NCBI GenBank assembly: GCA_003444615.1
Contig: DLUN01000092.1
Span: 882 to 16,106, forward strand
Origin: Syntrophomonas sp.
GTDB lineage: Bacteria; Bacillota; Syntrophomonadia; Syntrophomonadales; Syntrophomonadaceae
Direction of reading: 5' to 3'
DNA: 15,225 bases
In this document: piece by piece, positions 7,192 through 13,914 of the stretch
How positions within the stretch are numbered: position 1 is the first letter of the stretch
How the letters are laid out: the number at the start of each line of letters is the position of its first letter
The notes under the pieces: generated by a model
Seen by the model: the letters and a program-made list of their open reading frames with translations, nothing else
What the model was told of the DNA's origin: nothing
Databases searched by the model: none
Made by a program: the position numbers and the translations under genes

Positions 7192-8309
7192 TAATCACTC
7201 TTCCTCCAGTTAAACCTATTGAAAACACCCACTCTATAACAGGCGATAAAAATAACCAGCAAAACAGGCCCGGCAATCATTCCTACTATACCGCCCAATT
7301 GCAGACCTACATATAAAGAGATTAAAGTAGCCAAGGGATGCAGTCCTATATTGTCCCCGATGATTTTGGGCTCCAAAAACTGCCGTACAACGGAGATAAT
7401 TACATATAATACCAACAAGCTGACCGCAAACCCAGTATCTCCACTGATTATTTCCCAAATAATCCAAGGAATAAATAGAGTGCCTGGTCCTAGTATGGGT
7501 AGAATATCCAGTATACCCACTAAAATGCCGATAGTAAAAATGTAGCTTATTCCCAATATTTTGAGCCCAACAATAGTTATGATAGCCGTAATACTGATTA
7601 AAATACTGTAAGCCTTCAAAAACCCTATTAAAGCTCGGAACAATTCGGCTAAAACGTCGCGAGATTGAGCCCTGGCACTGCCGGGAATGATCTGCAGGAA
7701 AAAGGTGCGCAACAGAGCACGATCCTTTATTATGAAGAAGGTAGCCACCATAGCTATTAATATAAGAATAAATGCTCCGGGCAGAGCTGAAAAGACATCT
7801 ATTAGATACTTAAGACTGTTATTAGCTACCGTTTGCAGTATTTCCGATGCTTTTTGCAGGTTGTCTTCCAGGGCTTTTTCTAATTCAGGGGCTAGATCTA
7901 ATTGGAGGTAGAATAAACGAAAATCGCCAATGGCAGTCACGAATTTAGTAATCACCTGATCCGAATAAGACAGCATAAGTGGATATAATCCTGATAGCTC
8001 TTTAACGATTTGAGATATAGCCAGCGAAACTAAATATATAAATCCGCCTACTGAAAAAACCAGACTAAAAACTACCGCCAGGCTCCGTCTCATTCTCAGC
8101 CTGGTCTCAAAAAACACCACTATAGGTTCGATCACTACCGCAATGGCAATGGCAATAATAAAGGGTAAAAAAAGTATAGGAATATATATTAGAATTTCCC
8201 CCACGATGGGAAAAACATAGGCAAACAGAAGGTATATGATTATTAGAGATAGAGTGAGAATTGCCATTTTGACCAGTAGTTTGACGCTTTTTTGCAGTTC
8301 AGGATCCAT
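7191..8309 (-). CDS. AI-2E/PerM-superfamily membrane protein, sporulation YtvI-like
   Basis: Polytopic membrane protein of 372 residues with about seven to eight hydrophobic segments: paired helices at about 12-60, one at about 75-100, a large amphipathic external segment (about 100-170), then several helices to about 358. The C-terminal half carries the conserved core of the AI-2E/PerM superfamily. GILDILPILGPGTLFIPW (265-282), RQFLEPKIIG (309-318), IGLHPLATLISLYVGLQLGG (321-340) and AGPVLLVI (346-353) resemble the sporulation protein YtvI closely. A transport substrate is not known, and a sporulation role is inferred from resemblance only. B. subtilis has no gene between cdsA and dxr. Here it lies 19 bases after cdsA and shares one base with the dxr start, so it belongs to the operon. 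Confidence 0.85.
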   Translation of the reverse strand: MDPELQKSVKLLVKMAILTLSLIIIYLLFAYVFPIVGEILIYIPILFLPFIIAIAIAVVIEPIVVFFETRLRMRRSLAVVFSLVFSVGGFIYLVSLAISQIVKELSGLYPLMLSYSDQVITKFVTAIGDFRLFYLQLDLAPELEKALEDNLQKASEILQTVANNSLKYLIDVFSALPGAFILILIAMVATFFIIKDRALLRTFFLQIIPGSARAQSRDVLAELFRALIGFLKAYSILISITAIITIVGLKILGISYIFTIGILVGILDILPILGPGTLFIPWIIWEIISGDTGFAVSLLVLYVIISVVRQFLEPKIIGDNIGLHPLATLISLYVGLQLGGIVGMIAGPVLLVIFIACYRVGVFNRFNWRKSD

Positions 8310-8328
8310 TTATTATTTCCCCCGTTCT

Positions 8329-9114
8329 TTACCCCAAGTATTGAAGGTAAAAATACACTACCGGCGCTACCACCAGAAAACTATCAAAGCGATCTAAAAA
8401 TCCTCCATGTCCGGGTATAAGGTGTCCGCTGTCCTTAACGGCAAAAAATCTTTTCACCCCAGACATATATAAATCTCCAAACTGAGCAGCCGTACTGGCT
8501 AACACACCTAGTAATAAAGCATATGCACTGGATAATGTCGTCATATCAGTCAAATTAAAAAACAATAGTGCGGCTACCGAGGTTAAAATAACACTGCCCA
8601 GAGAGCCCTCCCAGGTTTTATTGGGACTCAAGCGGGGGGTCATTTTATGTTTACCCCATTTAACTCCTGCTGCATACCCGCCTATATCACTGGCCCAAGT
8701 TAAGATGAACGCCAGCATACAGAGGGCAAACCCCTGCTCCGAAAGAGACAGTTTTATGGCATAGGACAAACATACCCCTAAATAAGTGGCAAAAAAAATA
8801 GTCATGGCATTATCGTCAAATGAAACCTTCGGATAGCTTACCACCGAAATGAACAAGGATAATAATATAGCTGTTATTAGCAAGGGCATTAATGGATAGT
8901 CTACCACCTCTACTAAAAGCAACGCCAGCATGAATAATAGAGCTGGCAAGAGTGGATTTTTACGGCCCGCCGCCTTAAGCATACCGTTGAATTCATACAT
9001 GCCCAGTAAAGCCAGCAGGATGAAGAAACCGGTGCGCGGTATTTCTCCGGCATAAAGTATCCCTATCAGAAGAGGTACCCCAATTAAGGCTGTGATAATT
9101 CGGGTTCTAAGCAT
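8329..9114 (-). CDS. cdsA: Phosphatidate cytidylyltransferase (CDP-diglyceride synthase)
   Basis: Integral membrane enzyme that makes CDP-diacylglycerol from phosphatidic acid and CTP, the branch point for phospholipid synthesis. The product is 261 residues with about seven hydrophobic helices. The family signature spans residues 218-244: SGVKR, then KDSGHLIPGHGG, then DRFDS, providing the metal-binding Asp residues. SPNKTWEGSLGS (163-174) and WASDIGGYAAG (140-150) are further conserved segments. The ATG has a strong AAGGAGA Shine-Dalgarno sequence. It begins ten bases after uppS ends, the usual Firmicute pairing. Confidence 0.96.
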   Translation of the reverse strand: MLRTRIITALIGVPLLIGILYAGEIPRTGFFILLALLGMYEFNGMLKAAGRKNPLLPALLFMLALLLVEVVDYPLMPLLITAILLSLFISVVSYPKVSFDDNAMTIFFATYLGVCLSYAIKLSLSEQGFALCMLAFILTWASDIGGYAAGVKWGKHKMTPRLSPNKTWEGSLGSVILTSVAALLFFNLTDMTTLSSAYALLLGVLASTAAQFGDLYMSGVKRFFAVKDSGHLIPGHGGFLDRFDSFLVVAPVVYFYLQYLG

Positions 9115-9124
9115 GACAATCTCC

Positions 9125-9871
9125 TTACTTCTGTTGAGTTAATCCCCCAAAGCGACGGTCCCGCTGTTGAAACTCCCATATGGCTTTCAAAAGTTCTTCC
9201 TGATTGAATTCAGGCCACATTAGTGACGAAAACCACAGTTCTGTGTAGGCAATCTGCCAGAGCAAAAAATTACTTACCCTTATTTCACCTGCGGTCCTAA
9301 TAAGCAGATCTGGATCCGGTAGACCTTTGGTGTATAAAGCTTGGCTAAAGCAATACTCATCAATATCTTCTGGTTCTAGCTGCCCTTGCTTAATAAGGGC
9401 ACCCAAATGCTGCACAGCTTTGATTATTTCATCGCGGGCACCATAATTAATAGCAATGTTAAAAACCATACCTTGATTGGCAGCAGTTTTCTGCAAAGCC
9501 AGGTCAATAGCCTGTACGCTGTCTACAGGCAAACTGCGATAGTCACCCAAGACCTGTAAATGTATATGATTTTGATGCAATTCATCAATTTCCTTATCGA
9601 TATACTCTACTAGAAGGCCCATTAAATAGCTGATTTCGTCTTGAGGCCTTTTCCAGTTTTCCGTTGAAAAAGCAAATACGGTAAGATATGAAATTCCCAG
9701 TTCAGCGCAGGTTTTCACGGTCTGTTTTAAGGAACTCATACCAGCACGATGCCCAAAGGTACGAGGCATGAAGCGCCTTTTGGCCCAACGGCCATTGCCA
9801 TCCATAATTATAGCTATATGCCGGGGCAATTTATCCTTTTTAATGAGTTGCCTGTAGTTGGGTGTAGTCAT
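9125..9871 (-). CDS. uppS: Isoprenyl transferase (undecaprenyl diphosphate synthase)
   Basis: Cytosolic or membrane-associated cis-prenyltransferase that elongates farnesyl-PP with isopentenyl-PP, giving the C55 carrier lipid for peptidoglycan. The 248 residues match the family. IAIIMDGNGRWAKRR (19-33) contains the catalytic Asp, D24, and the P-loop-like residues. FSTENWKRP follows, and near the C-terminus the segments RTAGEIRVSNFLLWQ and YTELWFSSLMWPEF bind the IPP diphosphate. The start ATG at 9871 has a modest AAGGGTG sequence upstream. It is separated from frr by a 96-base gap that contains a hairpin and a weak promoter-like pair, the largest spacing downstream of rpsB in the operon. Co-location with dxr and ispG links precursor supply to carrier-lipid synthesis. 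Confidence 0.97.
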   Translation of the reverse strand: MTTPNYRQLIKKDKLPRHIAIIMDGNGRWAKRRFMPRTFGHRAGMSSLKQTVKTCAELGISYLTVFAFSTENWKRPQDEISYLMGLLVEYIDKEIDELHQNHIHLQVLGDYRSLPVDSVQAIDLALQKTAANQGMVFNIAINYGARDEIIKAVQHLGALIKQGQLEPEDIDEYCFSQALYTKGLPDPDLLIRTAGEIRVSNFLLWQIAYTELWFSSLMWPEFNQEELLKAIWEFQQRDRRFGGLTQQK

Positions 9872-9902
9872 TCACCGTTCACCCTTCTTCCTAAAATCAT
9901 AA

Positions 9903-9923
9903 TACCCCCGTTTACCGGGGGTA
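9903..9923 (-). terminator. GC-rich hairpin between frr and uppS (weak terminator or leader hairpin)
   Basis: A perfect 8-bp stem is visible: TACCCCCG and CGGGGGTA around a five-base loop. On the minus strand it is followed by TTATGATTTT, a poor T-tract. This resembles an inefficient intrinsic terminator or an mRNA-processing or stabilising hairpin. It begins 31 bases upstream of the uppS start. The structure is seen directly; its function is inferred. Confidence 0.45.
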
Positions 9924-9941
9924 GGTTAACCATCTATTAAT

Positions 9942-9970
9942 ATAATACATGGTAGTCATCTATCTGGCTA
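9942..9970 (-). promoter_or_regulatory. Possible weak internal promoter for uppS
   Basis: On the minus strand, TAGCCA (9970-9965, four of six matches to TTGACA) lies 17 bases before TATTAT (9947-9942, five of six matches to TATAAT). The -35 element overlaps the frr stop codon. A start near 9935 would place the adjacent hairpin at the 5' end of the uppS transcript. Matches of this quality occur by chance in AT-rich DNA, so this is tentative. Confidence 0.25.
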
Positions 9971-10525
9971 GACTTCCATAATATCCTTCTCCTTGGCGGC
10001 CAGTATTACATCGATATCCTTTATATATTTATCGGTCGCCTTTTGAACCTCTTCGCTTCCCCTTTTGGCTTCATCCTCAGAAATCATCTTCTCCTTCTCG
10101 CTAGACTTCAGCATATCATTGGCATCCCGGCGAATATTACGTACCGCTACTTTAGCTTCTTCGCCCCGTTTTTTCACAACTTTTACTAATTCTTTACGGC
10201 GTTCTTCAGTCAACTGAGGTATGACAATCCGAATTACATTGCCGTCATTGTTAGGGGTTACACCTAGGTCTGATTTCAATATAGCTTTTTCAATATCAGC
10301 CATACTGCTTTTGTCCCACGGCTGTATCACCAGTAGCCGCGCTTCAGGTACCGTTATATTGGCCAGCTGATTCAAAGGGGTTGGTTCTCCGTAATAATCA
10401 ACCATCACTTTATCCAGCATGGCTGGATTGGCACGCCCTGCTCTCAGTGTTGCTAAGTCTTTGGTCAGGTACTCTACCGCTTTTTTCATTCTGTCTTCCG
10501 CTTCACTAAGAATGTCATTGATCAT
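9968..10525 (-). CDS. frr: Ribosome recycling factor
   Basis: RRF acts with EF-G to split post-termination ribosomes. Starting at the ATG at 10523-10525 the product has 185 residues, exactly the usual length. The frame continues five codons upstream to a TTG, but GGGAGG with seven-base spacing points to the ATG. Conserved segments include [40 protein letters not shown] and the C-terminal coiled region with [13 protein letters not shown]. It begins four bases after the pyrH TAA, and its Shine-Dalgarno sequence lies within the pyrH end, so coupling to pyrH is likely. Confidence 0.97.
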   Translation of the reverse strand: MINDILSEAEDRMKKAVEYLTKDLATLRAGRANPAMLDKVMVDYYGEPTPLNQLANITVPEARLLVIQPWDKSSMADIEKAILKSDLGVTPNNDGNVIRIVIPQLTEERRKELVKVVKKRGEEAKVAVRNIRRDANDMLKSSEKEKMISEDEAKRGSEEVQKATDKYIKDIDVILAAKEKDIMEV

Positions 10526-10529
10526 TTTA

Positions 10530-11246
10530 TTACCTCCCAACGTAGGTGCCTATATCCTCACCCATAACCGCTCTAAGAATATTGCCTTCCTGGGTTAGAT
10601 CAAAGACAATAATCGGTATACCGTTATCCATACACAATGATGCGGCAGTGGAATCCATAACTCCTAGTCCTTTATTCAAAACATCTATATAACCCAAGTC
10701 CGTAAATTTTTGGGCTTCTGGGTTAGTAACCGGATCTGAATCATAGACACCATCCACTTTTTTGGCCATAAGAATAACTTCTGCTTCTATTTCTGCAGAA
10801 CGAAGGGCAGCGGCCGTATCTGTGGAGAAATAGGGATTTCCTGTACCTGCTGCAAAAATGACCACTCGGCCTTTTTCCAGATGTCTAATGGCTCGCCTTC
10901 TTATGTAAGGTTCAGCAATTTCTTTCATTTCAATAGCCGACATAACCCGAGTGCCCATATTTTCTTTTTCTAATGCATCCTGCAAAGCCAAGGCATTGAT
11001 AACAGTGGCCAGCATACCCATGTAATCAGCGGTGGCCCGATCCATGCCCTGGGCACTGCCTGCTACTCCCCGCCAGATATTGCCGCCACCGACTACAATA
11101 CCAACTTGAACACCCTGCTCTACAACTTCAACTACCTGGCGAGATATGGAAGTGAGCACATCATGATCTATCCCATATCCTCTGTTTCCCGCCAGGGCTT
11201 CACCACTCAGCTTGAGCACTATCCTTTTGTATTTCGGGGATTTCAA
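10530..11246 (-). CDS. pyrH: UMP kinase (uridylate kinase)
   Basis: Amino-acid-kinase-family enzyme that phosphorylates UMP to UDP; bacterial forms are hexameric and regulated by UTP and GTP. Visible features are [16 protein letters not shown] at the N-terminus, [24 protein letters not shown], the [17 protein letters not shown] stretch and VDGVYDSDP. The frame extends to an ATG at 11267, but that codon has no Shine-Dalgarno sequence. The TTG at 11244-11246 has GGGAGG seven bases upstream and gives 238 residues, beginning with the family-typical KSPKYKR. I therefore choose the TTG start. It lies 30 bases after tsf and four bases before frr. Confidence 0.96.
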   Translation of the reverse strand: MKSPKYKRIVLKLSGEALAGNRGYGIDHDVLTSISRQVVEVVEQGVQVGIVVGGGNIWRGVAGSAQGMDRATADYMGMLATVINALALQDALEKENMGTRVMSAIEMKEIAEPYIRRRAIRHLEKGRVVIFAAGTGNPYFSTDTAAALRSAEIEAEVILMAKKVDGVYDSDPVTNPEAQKFTDLGYIDVLNKGLGVMDSTAASLCMDNGIPIIVFDLTQEGNILRAVMGEDIGTYVGR

Positions 11247-11253
11247 GCCATTA

Positions 11254-11259
11254 CCTCCC
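11254..11259 (-). promoter_or_regulatory. Ribosome binding site fixing a TTG start for pyrH
   Basis: GGGAGG on the minus strand lies seven bases before TTG (11246-11244). The only in-frame ATG nearby (11267) is upstream of this site and has no purine-rich site of its own. An ATG between the two is out of frame and hits a stop after two codons. Confidence 0.75.
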
Positions 11260-11276
11260 AGATCCATTTATATAAC

Positions 11277-11924
11277 TTATGATTTTATCTGTGCCATAAC
11301 CTCAGCCGCAAAATCAACTTCTTCTTTTTCTACGCCCTCTCCTACTTCATAACGGGCAAAACGACGAACATTAATATTTTCTCCGATCTTGGCAACCATT
11401 TCCAGAATCATTTCCTGTACCGTCTTATCAGGATCTTTAATATAAGGCTGTTCTAAAAGACAATTTTCTTGGAAAAACTTTTCGAGGCGGCCTTCCACCA
11501 TCTTGGCCACAACTTTTTCCGGCTTGCCTTCTTCTAAAGCCTGAGCACGCAATACTTCTTTCTCATGTTCCTGGACAGCCTCAGGTACATCTTCTCTCCT
11601 GACATACTGGGGATTAGAGGCAGCGATTTGCATAGCAATGTTATAAGCCAACTGCTTAAACTCATCCGTTTTAGCAACAAAATCGGTTTCACAATTTACT
11701 TCTACTAATACACCGATCCGGCCCCCACCGTGTATATAAGAAGTTATTGTACCTTCACTGGCTACACGGCTAGCCTTCTTAGCAGCTTTGGCTAGACCTT
11801 TGGTGCGAAGCTCATCAATGGCTTTTTCAATATCTCCCTGGGTAGCCTCCAAAGCCCTTTTGCAATCCATCATTCCTGCACCGGTTCTCTCCCGGAGTTC
11901 TTTAACCATCTGTGCTGTTATCAC
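11277..11924 (-). CDS. tsf: Translation elongation factor Ts (short form)
   Basis: EF-Ts catalyses GDP/GTP exchange on EF-Tu. The start is a GTG at 11922-11924 with GGAGG eight bases upstream. The product is 215 residues, shorter than the roughly 290 of B. subtilis or E. coli and closer to the compact Thermus-type protein. The N-terminal UBA-like module is clear ([18 protein letters not shown], residues 9-25), and the EF-Tu-contacting core motif [11 protein letters not shown] is at 79-89. [15 protein letters not shown] lies near the C-terminus. It follows rpsB after 68 bases that include a strong hairpin, so its expression may be partly uncoupled from S2. Confidence 0.96.
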   Translation of the reverse strand: MITAQMVKELRERTGAGMMDCKRALEATQGDIEKAIDELRTKGLAKAAKKASRVASEGTITSYIHGGGRIGVLVEVNCETDFVAKTDEFKQLAYNIAMQIAASNPQYVRREDVPEAVQEHEKEVLRAQALEEGKPEKVVAKMVEGRLEKFFQENCLLEQPYIKDPDKTVQEMILEMVAKIGENINVRRFARYEVGEGVEKEEVDFAAEVMAQIKS

Positions 11925-11951
11925 TATGGCAACCTCCTATAAATTATTTAG

Positions 11952-11982
11952 AAAAAGGGGGTGATTGTATGTTTCACCCCCC
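11952..11982 (-). terminator. Intrinsic terminator-like hairpin between rpsB and tsf
   Basis: On the minus strand, GGGGGTGA (11981-11974) pairs perfectly with TCACCCCC (11964-11957) across a nine-base loop. It is followed immediately by five Ts (11956-11952). This is a textbook intrinsic-terminator layout placed inside the operon, 11 bases after the rpsB stop. It probably acts as a partial terminator or attenuator that lowers expression of tsf and downstream genes relative to rpsB. No separate promoter is evident between it and tsf. Confidence 0.75.
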
Positions 11983-11992
11983 TAATGGCGCT

Positions 11993-12691
11993 CTATGCTG
12001 TTACCTGCTCACCTTGCTTGCTTTCTAACACGGCATCAGCAATTTTAGAGGAAATCAGTTTTACTGCCCTGATAGCATCGTCATTGCCAGGAATTACATA
12101 ATCAATTTCATCTGGGTCGCAATTGGTATCTACAATAGCCACCACCGGAATATTTAACTTACGGGCTTCTGCCACCGCTATCTTTTCTTTACGGGGATCC
12201 ACCACAAAGACAGCTCCGGGCAATTTATCCATTTCTTTGATACCACCTAAAAACCGCTCCAGACGTTCCCTTTCATTAACTAGCTTGGCGACTTCTTTCT
12301 TAGTTAATACATCAAAAGCTCCTTCAGCTTCCATCTTTTCCAGTTGCTTTAGACGTAATACCCGGGAACGAATGGTTTTATAATTGGTTAGCATACCCCC
12401 TAACCAACGCTGGTTAACAAAATGCATACCACAGCGGCTAGCTTCTTCACGAATAGTCTCCTGAGCCTGTTTCTTAGTGCCGACAAAAAGCACATCTTGG
12501 CCTTCTGCCACTACACTTTTAATAAACTCATAGGCTTCATCAAATTTTTTAACGGTCTGCTGTAAATCGATGATGTAAATGCCGTTACGCTCCATATAAA
12601 TGTACGGAGCCATTTTGGGATTCCATCGGCGGGTCTGATGTCCAAAATGCACTCCTGCTTCCAGGAGTTGTTTCATGGTAATGACTGACAT
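11993..12691 (-). CDS. rpsB: 30S ribosomal protein S2
   Basis: S2 binds late in 30S assembly, near the head-body junction, and stabilises S1 or mRNA contacts. The product is 232 residues from the ATG at 12689-12691, which has a perfect AAGGAGG with seven-base spacing. An in-frame extension of 57 codons upstream lacks family similarity and covers the leader and promoter. Conserved segments are [58 protein letters not shown] and [19 protein letters not shown]. It is the first gene after the candidate promoter at 12798-12826 and heads the translation block. Confidence 0.98.
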   Translation of the reverse strand: MSVITMKQLLEAGVHFGHQTRRWNPKMAPYIYMERNGIYIIDLQQTVKKFDEAYEFIKSVVAEGQDVLFVGTKKQAQETIREEASRCGMHFVNQRWLGGMLTNYKTIRSRVLRLKQLEKMEAEGAFDVLTKKEVAKLVNERERLERFLGGIKEMDKLPGAVFVVDPRKEKIAVAEARKLNIPVVAIVDTNCDPDEIDYVIPGNDDAIRAVKLISSKIADAVLESKQGEQVTA

Positions 12692-12718
12692 AGTTAATCC
12701 TCCTTTTCGTTTGTCCTC

Positions 12719-12778
12719 CGCTAGATTCATCCTTTTCAACCACTGATTCACCCAGCACGAGTTGAAAAGTCCCCAGCG
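12719..12778 (-). promoter_or_regulatory. Structured rpsB mRNA leader, candidate S2 autoregulatory element
   Basis: The predicted 5' untranslated region is about 99 bases. On the minus strand, CTTTTCAAC (12740-12732 complement of GTTGAAAAG at 12769-12761) forms a perfect 9-bp helix around a 20-base loop. CGCT/AGCG (12778-12775 with 12722-12719) can close an outer helix around an asymmetric internal loop. The CUUUUC arm is also complementary to the GAAAAG that begins the rpsB Shine-Dalgarno region, which allows an alternative pairing. Ribosomal-protein leaders commonly bind their own product; that this one binds S2 is inference. I could not match it to a named family. Confidence 0.5.
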
Positions 12779-12797
12779 TGTGTAATTACCAAAAAAT

Positions 12798-12826
12798 AAT
12801 ATACCAGAGAGCAAGTGCTTTTGCAA
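12798..12826 (-). promoter_or_regulatory. Candidate vegetative (SigA-type) promoter for rpsB
   Basis: On the minus strand, TTGCAA (12826-12821) lies 17 bases before TATATT (12803-12798), which is preceded by TGG and so has an extended -10 TG. Transcription would begin near 12790, leaving a leader of about 99 bases before rpsB. It is the best promoter-like sequence in the 382-base gap and has ideal spacing. Confidence 0.65.
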
Positions 12827-12836
12827 GATTTCTGCT

Positions 12837-12859
12837 GTAAAGGCCCCTGAAACCTTTAC
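12837..12859 (-). repeat. Perfect inverted repeat just upstream of the rpsB promoter
   Basis: GTAAAGG and CCTTTAC form a 7-bp perfect inverted repeat around nine bases, ending 11 bases upstream of the candidate -35 element. There is no following T-tract, so it is not an obvious terminator. It could be an operator for a dimeric regulator or be chance. Confidence 0.3.
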
Positions 12860-12908
12860 CAATAAATCAATATCTTATTCTCATTACTAATGTTAACAAA
12901 AACGCCCC

Positions 12909-12928
12909 AGCGAAAATATTTTTCAGCT
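12909..12928 (-). other. AT-rich hairpin followed by a short T-run
   Basis: On the minus strand, AGC plus GAAAA pairs with TTTTC plus GCT with one bulged base and a three-base loop. It is followed by GGGGCGTTTTTG. The T-run is separated from the stem by six bases and the stem is AT-rich, so termination efficiency would be low. It may help end the upstream motility transcript. Confidence 0.25.
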
Positions 12929-12943
12929 AAACTGCAGCCTAAA

Positions 12944-12982
12944 GGCCAACATATTATGCAAAAAACCGATAATGTGCTGGCC
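12944..12982 (-). terminator. Long imperfect hairpin after the swrB-like gene, possible transcript end
   Basis: A 14-bp stem (12944-12957 with 12969-12982) contains GGCCA/TGGCC and ATTAT/ATAAT blocks with one mismatch and one G-T pair. It surrounds an 11-base loop with a T-run on the minus strand. It lies 91 bases after the swrB-like stop. There is only TTTAGG downstream rather than a T-tract, so classification as a terminator is uncertain. Much of the remaining gap (13008-13045) holds a weaker 7-bp inverted repeat, TTACCGG/CCGGTAA. Confidence 0.35.
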
Positions 12983-13073
12983 TCCTCAATGTTTATGTAT
13001 TCCGTTATTACCGGGTTATCTTTCCATGAGCTTTAATACCGGTAACCAATTAATAAGTCCTAAAGTAGTCATC

Positions 13074-13562
13074 TTAAATAACCCGGCGTTGGTTAGTAAT
13101 ATTCAGTATCAGGCTTATTTCTCCCTGACCTCGATTTAACATACTGGCAATATCTTTGATTGAATATCCGTCTTTATAAAGCGCTACCACCTGTTCATTC
13201 AGTAGGGGTAACCCTGATTCGATATTATATGACTGTTGGGCAGCCTGCTGGTTGGAGATATCCCTATTAGTATGAACCGCTTCGTCAGCTGCTAATGCGT
13301 CATTCTTACTGGGACCACCTATATGATTATCAGGTTGTTCATTTGCCAATGCCTGATATTCTAATTTCTGCGCTATCTGATCAGATAATAGAACGGCCTG
13401 GTTCAAAAGATTTTCTAAATTTGTTCTCACTGCCCGGCTCTCCTGAAGGGTAAGTGCCAATTCCTGTAGATAACTTTCCAGAAACTTCTTGTGTTGAGTG
13501 ACGATTACTAAAGTCGTCACCAATACCAGGGCACTTATTATAAGTAATCCAGTCATAAGCAT
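13074..13562 (-). CDS. SwrB-like / DUF6115-type membrane-anchored protein with C-terminal HTH-like motif
   Basis: A single-pass protein of 162 residues from the ATG at 13560-13562, which has AGGA seven bases upstream. A GTG two codons earlier is also possible but is too close to that site. Residues 1-20 form an N-terminal membrane helix, and residues about 25-70 look like a coiled coil. A polar linker follows, and the last 40 residues carry a helix-turn-helix-like segment (VALYKDGYSIKDIASMLNRG, then GEISLILNI). This layout and position directly before rpsB match SwrB (YlxL) of B. subtilis, which promotes flagellar basal-body maturation. Sequence similarity outside the C-terminal motif is not obvious, so the assignment rests on layout and context. 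The 382-base gap downstream separates it from rpsB. Confidence 0.65.
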   Translation of the reverse strand: MLMTGLLIISALVLVTTLVIVTQHKKFLESYLQELALTLQESRAVRTNLENLLNQAVLLSDQIAQKLEYQALANEQPDNHIGGPSKNDALAADEAVHTNRDISNQQAAQQSYNIESGLPLLNEQVVALYKDGYSIKDIASMLNRGQGEISLILNITNQRRVI

Positions 13563-13576
13563 TTTCACATCCTGTT

Positions 13577-13897
13577 TTATGCTCGCACATCCAAATTGGA
13601 ACCCTTATTGGGATCAGGAGTCCAATTAGCAGTCTCCTCATCATCAGGCTCATTCTGCCGGGCCTTTTTCTTACCGGTATGTTTCTTTTTCTTTTCGGAC
13701 TGTTTTTCTCTGATCAAACCCGATTCACTGGCAGATGCTTCATTAACGGTTTTACTGACAACCTCAGTCTGTTGAGCTATTTGCTCTAGAAAGGATTGTT
13801 GTTTGATATGCTGGCTAGTTTTCTCTGCTTGCTGTATTTTGGCAACTTCACCAACCTTCTGTACCAAAACCTGCATATCAATACTGCGGATGGTCAT
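13577..13897 (-). CDS. Small conserved hypothetical protein between fapA-like and swrB-like genes
   Basis: A 106-residue soluble protein without a recognisable enzyme domain. The N-terminal part begins MTIRSIDMQVLVQKVGEVAK and is predicted helical and Gln-rich (about 10-50). A strongly basic Lys-rich stretch follows (about 65-80: REKQSEKKKKHTGKKKARQ). An acidic segment (PDDEET) and a C-terminal DPNKGSNLDVRA tail complete it. I recall similar small proteins with a DPxKG-type tail beside DUF342 genes in Clostridia, but I know of no function. The ATG at 13897 has a GAGGTG site. It begins 17 bases after the fapA-like stop and ends 14 bases before the swrB-like start, so all three are likely co-transcribed. 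Confidence 0.7.
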   Translation of the reverse strand: MTIRSIDMQVLVQKVGEVAKIQQAEKTSQHIKQQSFLEQIAQQTEVVSKTVNEASASESGLIREKQSEKKKKHTGKKKARQNEPDDEETANWTPDPNKGSNLDVRA

Positions 13898-13914
13898 CGC
13901 ACCTCACCCCCTGC

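Noticed and set aside
7234..7467. Minus-strand alternative frame inside the ytvI-like gene
   Set aside because: It overlaps the most conserved membrane core of the YtvI-like protein and reads as an out-of-frame shadow.
12692..12862. 57-codon N-terminal extension of the rpsB reading frame
   Set aside because: It has no similarity to S2, covers the promoter and leader, and the ATG at 12691 has a perfect ribosome binding site and family-typical start.
12844..12900. Possible metal-regulator box (GAGAATAAGATATTGATT-like) upstream of the rpsB promoter
   Set aside because: The similarity to known Fur-type boxes is too weak and not clearly palindromic.
13381..13653. Minus-strand open frame of 90 codons overlapping the small hypothetical and swrB-like genes
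   Set aside because: It is in a different frame from both flanking genes, overlaps the end of one and the start of the other, and has no plausible domain.
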